DNA from: Sva-07 sp963698565
Lineage (GTDB): Bacteria > Actinomycetota > Acidimicrobiia > Acidimicrobiales > Ilumatobacteraceae
DNA: 64,000 nt
Direction of reading: 5' to 3'
Assembly (NCBI GenBank): GCA_963698565.1
Contig: CAVORH010000046.1
Coordinates: forward strand, 1-64,000
Positions 58,717 through 64,000 of this stretch are shown piece by piece (position 1 is the stretch's first letter; each line of letters opens with the position of its first letter). The position numbers and the translations under genes were made by a program. The notes beneath the pieces were generated by a model. The model made no database searches. It had not been told where the DNA came from and saw only the letters and a list, made by a program, of their open reading frames with translations.

Positions 58717-59644
58717 GGTCCCAGAGGCGGTCGGCGGTCGTCGTGTCGGCGATGTACGGCTCGAAGCCGTTGCGGCCGACGTTGCCGCCCTCGACGCCGA
58801 GGCCGCAGTCGGCGAGGTACGCGCCGCTGTGGTCGACGAGATCGGGCGACGTCGCCGCCCACACCTGGGTGGCTGCGCCCTGCGGGATCGACTTGAACTG
58901 CATCCCGCCGGACTCACCGGACTTCTCGGCGCGCTCCTTCGCCCGGGTCAGCATCTGCTGCATCAGGTCGTCGTTCAGGTGGCGACCGAGGTTGGTCATG
59001 ATGCCGCCGGGGTGCACCGAGTAGGCGAGCACGCCGTCGTCGGCGAGCCGGTTCGCGAGGGCGAGCGCGTGGAGGGCGTTCGCCGACTTCGACCGACCGT
59101 AGGAGATCCAGGCGTCGTAGTCGGTGTGCTCGAAGTTCGGGTCGTCGAGGTCGACGTCGGAGATGCCGTGCGCGGCCGACGACAGGTTGACGATACGCGG
59201 TGCGTTCCCGGCGACGACCGCCGGGGTCAGCAGGCGGGTGAGCTCGAAGTGGCCGAGGTGGTTCGTGCCGAACTGCATCTCGAAGCCGTCGGCGGTGTGG
59301 CCGAACGGGCAGGCCATCACGCCGGCGTTGTTCATCAGCACGTCGATCGGCTCACCGGCGTCGAGGAAGCGGCCCGCGAACGATCGGATGCTCGCCAGGT
59401 CGGCGAGATCGAGCGTGTCGAGCGACAGCTCGGCGTCGGGCACCTCGGCGCGGATGCGGGCGGCTGCCTCGTCGTTCTTCGCGGGATCGCGGGCGAGCAT
59501 CAGCACCGATGCACCGTGGGCGGCGAGCGCACGGGTCGACTCCTCCCCCAGCCCGCTGGCCGCGCCGGTGACGACGATGCGTCGGCCGGACAGGTCGATG
59601 CCGTCGAGCACCTCGTCGGTCGTGGACTCGTGTGTGAACGTCAT
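58694..59644 (-). CDS. Short-chain dehydrogenase (retinol-dehydrogenase-like)
   Basis: A 316-residue classical SDR with the family's long C-terminal end. The NAD(P) loop is RRIVVTGAASGLGEESTRAL, NNAG is in VLMNNAGVMACPFGHTADGF, the catalytic Ser is in RIVNLSSAAHG and Tyr-Lys in ISYGRSKSANALHALAL. It ends DHSGAYLADCGLGVEG and DTTTADRLWDLSERLLA. The group includes WW-domain and retinol-dehydrogenase-like oxidoreductases that act on hydrophobic alcohols. ATG at 59644 (MTFTHEST) was chosen over 59671. Its 3' end overlaps the frameshifted end of the PIN gene. A relic of the same subfamily is seen near 4712. Confidence 0.87.
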   Translation of the reverse strand: MTFTHESTTDEVLDGIDLSGRRIVVTGAASGLGEESTRALAAHGASVLMLARDPAKNDEAAARIRAEVPDAELSLDTLDLADLASIRSFAGRFLDAGEPIDVLMNNAGVMACPFGHTADGFEMQFGTNHLGHFELTRLLTPAVVAGNAPRIVNLSSAAHGISDVDLDDPNFEHTDYDAWISYGRSKSANALHALALANRLADDGVLAYSVHPGGIMTNLGRHLNDDLMQQMLTRAKERAEKSGESGGMQFKSIPQGAATQVWAATSPDLVDHSGAYLADCGLGVEGGNVGRNGFEPYIADTTTADRLWDLSERLLA

Positions 59645-59693
59645 GGTGAGCACCGACCGTACCGAGGCCACGTCGGCTCGGTGCCAGCGGAGG

Positions 59694-60577
59694 TCAGGCC
59701 GGGCGGGTGACGATCATGCCGTTGCCCGATGTCGACCGGTGTCGAGCGCCACCAGCACCCGACCGTCGCCGAGTGCCGCGATGCCCTCGGGCTTCACCGC
59801 CCCCTCGGGGAGATCCCAGATCTCGTCGAGGTCGCGCACCTCGTCGTCGTCAGGTGCGAGCGGATCGTCGAGACCGAGCCGTCCGACCCGTTGCGACTTG
59901 TCGCTGAGCAGCCACAGGTTCCCGTCCGAGTCGGTCCCGATCGCGCTGATGTCGCCGAGCGCCTTCTTGGCCTCGCCCTTCAGCTTCCACATCGACAGCG
60001 GCACGAACTCGACCCGACCACTCGGTGCCTCCCACGACTCGCCGGACCCGAGGAGGTCGTCGCTCGACAGGCCCAGCGGCTCGATGCCGACCGGCCCGAA
60101 CTCGATCAACGCCCGGGGACGCTTCTCCTGTGCCACCAGGAGCCGGCCGCCGCGGAGGAACACGAGACCCTCACCGCGCGACGACGCGTCGTCCCACTGT
60201 CCGTCGAGCAACGAGCCCGCCGGGGCCGTGAGCCGGATCTCGGCGACGAGTTCGCGATCGACCGTGTCGGCGACGAGCACCAACGGCGGGTCCTCGCACA
60301 TCAGCGCGACGAGCGAGCCGCCATCGGCAGCGATCGCCTCGAACTGGCTGTCGCCCGGTGGAAGCGGCCAGCCGGGCACCTCGGCGAGGTCGAGCACGGT
60401 CCAGTCGTCGAGTTCGCCACCGTCGCCGATCACGCAGACGCCGACCTCGGCGGTGCGGTCACCGACCACCAGGACCACCGAGCCCCGCTCCGTCCGCCGA
60501 ACCGTGACACCCGACGCCTCCACCACCGGGAGGTCGATCGTCTCCGACAGGACGAGGCGAGGCGGCTTCTCGGACAT
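59694..60577 (-). pseudogene. Beta-propeller-like hypothetical protein, frameshift near the end
   Basis: A roughly 293-residue protein, beta-rich with repeated WTVLDLAEV, PLVLVADTVDRELVAEIRL, GEGLVFLRGGRLLVAQEKRP and a later SAIGTDSDGNLWLLSDKSQR, GAVKPEGIAALGDGRVLVAL block. This looks like an SdiA-regulated or esterase-like propeller, without a signal peptide. The uncorrected frame stops at 59714 as ALDTGRHRATA; one base shift near 59733 gives SGNGMIVTRPA and a stop at 59694, a much better ending. ATG at 60577 follows GAGG at good spacing. Binding partner unknown. It is divergent from the DUF5995 gene. Confidence 0.65.
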
Positions 60578-60619
60578 CGGCTTCATCCTCGCAGATGGTC
60601 CGACGCCTACATTGGCCGG

Positions 60620-61384
60620 GTGGCCACCGACCGTCGAGGCGTCGAAACGATCGACGAGGCGATCGCCGCGATGGACGTCGAGGTCGACCGCTGTCTCGAC
60701 ACGAAGGACCCGTGCGGCTACTTCGCCGTCGTGTACCGGGCGGTGACCGACCGCGTCCGCCAGGGCATCGCCGACGACGAGTTCGACGACGGCGAGCGCA
60801 TGGAGCGCTTCGACGTGCTGTTCGCCCAGCGCTACCTCGATGCCTGCGCCGGCTGGCACGCCGGAACACCGATCCCCGATGCGTGGCGGTTGGCGTTCGA
60901 GTCCGGCACCAACGGCCGTCACCTCGTGTCGCAGCACCTGTTGCTCGGGATCAACGCCCACATCAACCTCGACCTCGGCGTGGCGGCCGCCGCCGCGACC
61001 GAGCCGGGCGAGGTCGACGAGCTGCGCGACGACTTCGAGAAGATCAACGACGTGCTCGGCGAACTCGTCGACCGGATGCAGGACGCGATCGCGGCGGCGT
61101 CACCGTGGACGCGGTGGGTCGACATCGCCGGACTCCGCTTCGACGAGGCGCTGGTGACGTTCAGCCTGCGCCGAGCGCGGGCCGATGCCTGGGACTTCGC
61201 CACCGAGCTGAGCCGGCTGCCACCCGCGGAACGACTCGCCCGGGAGGAGCAGCGCGACCGCGACGTCACCCGGCTCGGTCAGCTGATCGTCCGGCCCGGC
61301 GTGCCGGTGCGCTGGATGGTGAACCTGGCCCGCCTCCGCGAGCGCCACGACCTCGAGGGTGTCCTCCGCTCGATCGGCTCCTGA
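60620..61384 (+). CDS. DUF5995-family protein
   Basis: A 254-residue helical protein matching the actinobacterial DUF5995 group: VETIDEAIAAMDVEVDRCLD, CGYFAVVYRAVTDRVRQGIA, FAQRYLDACAGWHAGTPIPD and especially HLVSQHLLLGINAHINLDLG. The central H-L-L-L-G-x-N-A-H-I-N-L-D-L-G segment is strongly conserved and resembles a metal- or heme-binding helix pair, but no activity is established. Start is a GTG at 60620. It has no signal peptide. It is the last gene before the large cyclase protein that begins 48 bases downstream. Confidence 0.82.
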   Translation: MATDRRGVETIDEAIAAMDVEVDRCLDTKDPCGYFAVVYRAVTDRVRQGIADDEFDDGERMERFDVLFAQRYLDACAGWHAGTPIPDAWRLAFESGTNGRHLVSQHLLLGINAHINLDLGVAAAAATEPGEVDELRDDFEKINDVLGELVDRMQDAIAAASPWTRWVDIAGLRFDEALVTFSLRRARADAWDFATELSRLPPAERLAREEQRDRDVTRLGQLIVRPGVPVRWMVNLARLRERHDLEGVLRSIGS

Positions 61385-61432
61385 CAGCAGGATCGACACG
61401 ACCGGCCATCGGGCCACCGCGCTACCTTGACG

Positions 61433-64000
61433 ATGCACGTGCCAGGAGCGGCTGACGAAGTGACACCGACGACACAACCGACCGACTCGCAACCGACGCT
61501 GACCGCGTTCGTGCCACGCCTCGCCGTCGAACTCGGCCGCGCGCCGATCCCGTCGTGGACGAGCGTGGAGGGGTCGATGCTGTCGGCCGACATCTCGGGA
61601 TTCACCGCGCTCTCGGAGAAGCTCGCCGGCAAGGGCAAGGCCGGCGCCGAGGAGATCACGTCGCTGATCAACACGTGCTTCACCGCGCTGATCGACTCCG
61701 CCTACAGCTACGGCGGCGAGGTCATCAAGTTCGGTGGCGATGCCCTGCTGATCCTGTTCCGCGGCGAGAACCACGAGCGTCGGGCCGCCGATGCCGGTCT
61801 GCTGATGCAGCGTGCGCTGCACTCGTCGCCGGCAGCGAAGCGGGCGAACCTGACGATGACGGTCGGCGCAGCGGCCGGACCGTTCGACGTGTTCCTCGTC
61901 GGGTCGGACTATCGCGAGTTGCTGATCACCGGTCCCCGAGCGAGCGAGGTGATCCGCCTCGAGGGCGAGGCAGCCAAGGGTGACACGCTCGTCGATCCGC
62001 TGATCGCGGCCGCCCTCCCCGACGACATGAAGCTCCGCGAGGAGCACGGCGGCTGGGTGATCACCGGCTCGACCGGCGACACACCCAGTGGCCCACGCGA
62101 GCGGGATCTCGGTGACGACGATCTCACTCCGTACGTGCCGGCCGCAGTCGTCGAACAGCTCTCGGCATTCGCCGATCTCGGCGGCGAACACCGCCTCGTC
62201 ACGGTCGGCTTCGTCATGGTGGTCGGCATCGCCGAGCAACTCGACCGCCTCGCACCGATGGGCGTGGCCACGGCGCTCGGTCAACTCGTCGACGAGGTCG
62301 TTGCTGCGTGCGCCAACTTCGGCGTCACCGTCCTGCATACCGACATCGCCGGCGATGGCATCAAGTTCGTGCTGTGCGCGGGTGCGCCGGTCAGCCCCGG
62401 CGACACGACCGACGCACTCCTCCAGGCCGCGCTGGAGATCGCTGCGTCCGACAGTCCATTCGTGATCCGCCAGGGTGTCCAAGCAGGGCGAGTGTTCGCC
62501 GGCTTCCTCGGCAGCCCCTACCGGCGGACGTACACCCTGATGGGCGACCCCGTGAACACCGCTGCCCGCATGCTCGGCAAGGCTGACGACCGCGACATCG
62601 TCGTCGTCGCGTCAGCGGTCGACGACACGCGGGCCGTGTTCGAGACCGAGCTGCTCGAGCCGTTCCTCGTGAAGGGCAAGACCGAGCCGATCACCGCAGC
62701 GAAGGTCCGAGGCCTCACCGGTCACGTCCGGCGCGACTCAGCGGGCACACGCCTCGTCGGGCGTCAGAAAGAACTCGATGTGTTGACCCATGCGATCGGC
62801 GAACTCGACACCGTCGTCGAGTTGGTTGGCACCGCCGGCGTCGGCAAGTCACGACTCCTCGACGCTGCATGGGGTGCGGCCGAAGGACTCACCATCTATC
62901 AGGGTGCCTGCACGCCATACGGCGCCGCCGTTCCCTACAGCGTGTACCGGCCGCTGATGCGCAGTGGGTCAGGCATCCCTGTCGACGCCAGTGCGGAACT
63001 GACCGGCAACCGGCTGACCGACATCGTCTCCGAGTACGCCCCGGAACTCGCCCCCATGCTGCCGTTGCTCGCGCTGCCGTTCGGCGCGAAGGTTCCGTCG
63101 ACGCCCGAGGCCGATGCGATCGACCCCGAGTTCCGGCGGCTCCGGATCCACGACGTCGTCGTCGACTTCCTGGACGCCACGCTCAGCGGACCGATCCTGC
63201 TCGTCGTCGAGGATGCCCACTGGATCGATGACGCGTCGGGCGATCTCACGAATCACTTGGTGTTCGCCAGCAACGACCGACCGTGGGCCGGCATCATCAC
63301 TCGCCGACCGGAGGGTTCGTGGGAGATCCCCGAGGCCGATCACGTCGTGAGCCTCCATCTCGAGCCACTCGATGACGAGGCGATCCGACAGCTGGCGATC
63401 GACGTGAGCTCGCGACCGCTCGCCGATCGGGATCTGGATCTGGTCGCGACCCGAGCGCAGGGCAACCCGCTCTTCGCCGTCGAACTGGCCAAGGCACTCG
63501 CGGACGCCGGCACCGACGGTGCCGAACTCCCGGACACGATCGAGCAGATCATCGCCAGTCGTTTCGATCGACTCGATCCGTCGGCCCGCCGCTTGATCCG
63601 CGTGGCCTCGGTGCTCGGCAACCTCTTCCACGAGGTGATCGTCAGTGCGCTGTTCAGCGCAGTCGACCGAACCGCCGACGTCGGCGCCGCGTTCGCCTCG
63701 GCCGAGGCAGCGGGTGCGATCACCCCCCGGGCAGGGTCACGCTGGGGGTTCAACCACGCGCTCTACCGCGACACCGCCTACGAGGGCCTCCCGTTCCGCC
63801 AGCGTCAGCAGCTCCATCGCCTCGCCGCGGAGATCATCGAGGAGCGAGCTGCGGACAGCCAGGCAGTCGCGTCGCTGCTGTCACTGCACTATTCGGCGGC
63901 GCGAGCGCACGAGCAGACGTGGAAGTACTCGCTGGCGGCCGCAGATGCTGCCGAGGCTCAGAACGCAACCGCGGAAGCGGCCGCTGCGCTGGAGCGCGCC
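61433..64000 (+). CDS. Tandem cyclase-domain STAND ATPase, partial
   Basis: The frame is open from ATG 61433 (or GTG 61460, which has AGGAG upstream) to the right edge, at least 856 residues. It resembles mammalian soluble adenylyl cyclase in order: a first cyclase domain with metal ligands (MLSADISGFTALSEKLAGKG; GGEVIKFGGDALLILFRG), a second, altered cyclase domain that lacks the first Asp (LVTVGFVMVVGIAEQLDRLA; TDIAGDGIKFVLCAGAP; YTLMGDPVNTAARMLGKADD), then an ATPase with Walker A ELVGTAGVGKSRLLD and Walker B ILLVVEDAHWIDDAS, and helical repeats. It may make a cyclic nucleotide or use the domains only for sensing. The C-terminus lies outside the window. Confidence 0.88.
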   Translation, partial: MHVPGAADEVTPTTQPTDSQPTLTAFVPRLAVELGRAPIPSWTSVEGSMLSADISGFTALSEKLAGKGKAGAEEITSLINTCFTALIDSAYSYGGEVIKFGGDALLILFRGENHERRAADAGLLMQRALHSSPAAKRANLTMTVGAAAGPFDVFLVGSDYRELLITGPRASEVIRLEGEAAKGDTLVDPLIAAALPDDMKLREEHGGWVITGSTGDTPSGPRERDLGDDDLTPYVPAAVVEQLSAFADLGGEHRLVTVGFVMVVGIAEQLDRLAPMGVATALGQLVDEVVAACANFGVTVLHTDIAGDGIKFVLCAGAPVSPGDTTDALLQAALEIAASDSPFVIRQGVQAGRVFAGFLGSPYRRTYTLMGDPVNTAARMLGKADDRDIVVVASAVDDTRAVFETELLEPFLVKGKTEPITAAKVRGLTGHVRRDSAGTRLVGRQKELDVLTHAIGELDTVVELVGTAGVGKSRLLDAAWGAAEGLTIYQGACTPYGAAVPYSVYRPLMRSGSGIPVDASAELTGNRLTDIVSEYAPELAPMLPLLALPFGAKVPSTPEADAIDPEFRRLRIHDVVVDFLDATLSGPILLVVEDAHWIDDASGDLTNHLVFASNDRPWAGIITRRPEGSWEIPEADHVVSLHLEPLDDEAIRQLAIDVSSRPLADRDLDLVATRAQGNPLFAVELAKALADAGTDGAELPDTIEQIIASRFDRLDPSARRLIRVASVLGNLFHEVIVSALFSAVDRTADVGAAFASAEAAGAITPRAGSRWGFNHALYRDTAYEGLPFRQRQQLHRLAAEIIEERAADSQAVASLLSLHYSAARAHEQTWKYSLAAADAAEAQNATAEAAAALERA

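Overview
The window is GC-rich (roughly 70%) DNA whose genes show a very strong G/C bias at third codon positions. Gene content is actinobacterial: an Rpf-like transglycosylase, a SARP regulator, a DUF222-type HNH endonuclease, VapBC and MazF-type toxin pieces, an EF-G-like second GTPase, and several STAND ATPases, some carrying class III cyclase domains. A marine or soil Acidimicrobiia-type organism (Ilumatobacter-like) fits, but this is inference from gene style. No rRNA, tRNA, CRISPR array, insertion sequence or replication origin was seen.

Layout. 1-14.7 kb is accessory and eroded: lipoproteins, YccF, an enoyl-CoA hydratase, a shrunken SOUL protein, a TetR/flavoprotein pair with a clean operator, and a string of broken genes (nuclease, MazF, ketopantoate reductase, HNH). 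14.8-16.6 kb is a folate block (folB, folK, divergent DHPS-like protein) with overlapping ends. 16.6-20.7 kb is a cyclase-STAND regulator followed directly by a subtilisin-like protease with tandem NPWHA repeats. 20.7-31.6 kb holds a RecB-nuclease/helicase, tryptophanase, trehalose-synthase-type glycosyltransferase, cysteine-synthase-like enzyme and a SARP regulator. 31.7-35.4 kb has two repeat proteins, a metallo-hydrolase and the Rpf-like protein. 35.7-47.7 kb carries the EF-G-like GTPase, acylphosphatase, a winged-helix STAND regulator, an OsmC-flavin monooxygenase pair, methyltransferase, quinone reductase, cupin and two split-barrel proteins. 47.8-64 kb has a hemerythrin/cupredoxin pair, two more cyclase-STAND proteins, glutaminase, LysR, DLH, VapBC and SDR genes.

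Three themes stand out. First, signal sensing: four large ATPase regulators (18.1, 38.4, 49.8 and 61.4 kb), three with cyclase-type domains. Second, a 51-bp palindromic element occurs ten times, nearly always between genes, and a second palindrome family occurs two or three times. Third, at least ten otherwise well conserved reading frames contain a single-base frameshift; either this region is decaying or the sequence has indel errors, and this should be settled before any broken gene is interpreted biologically.
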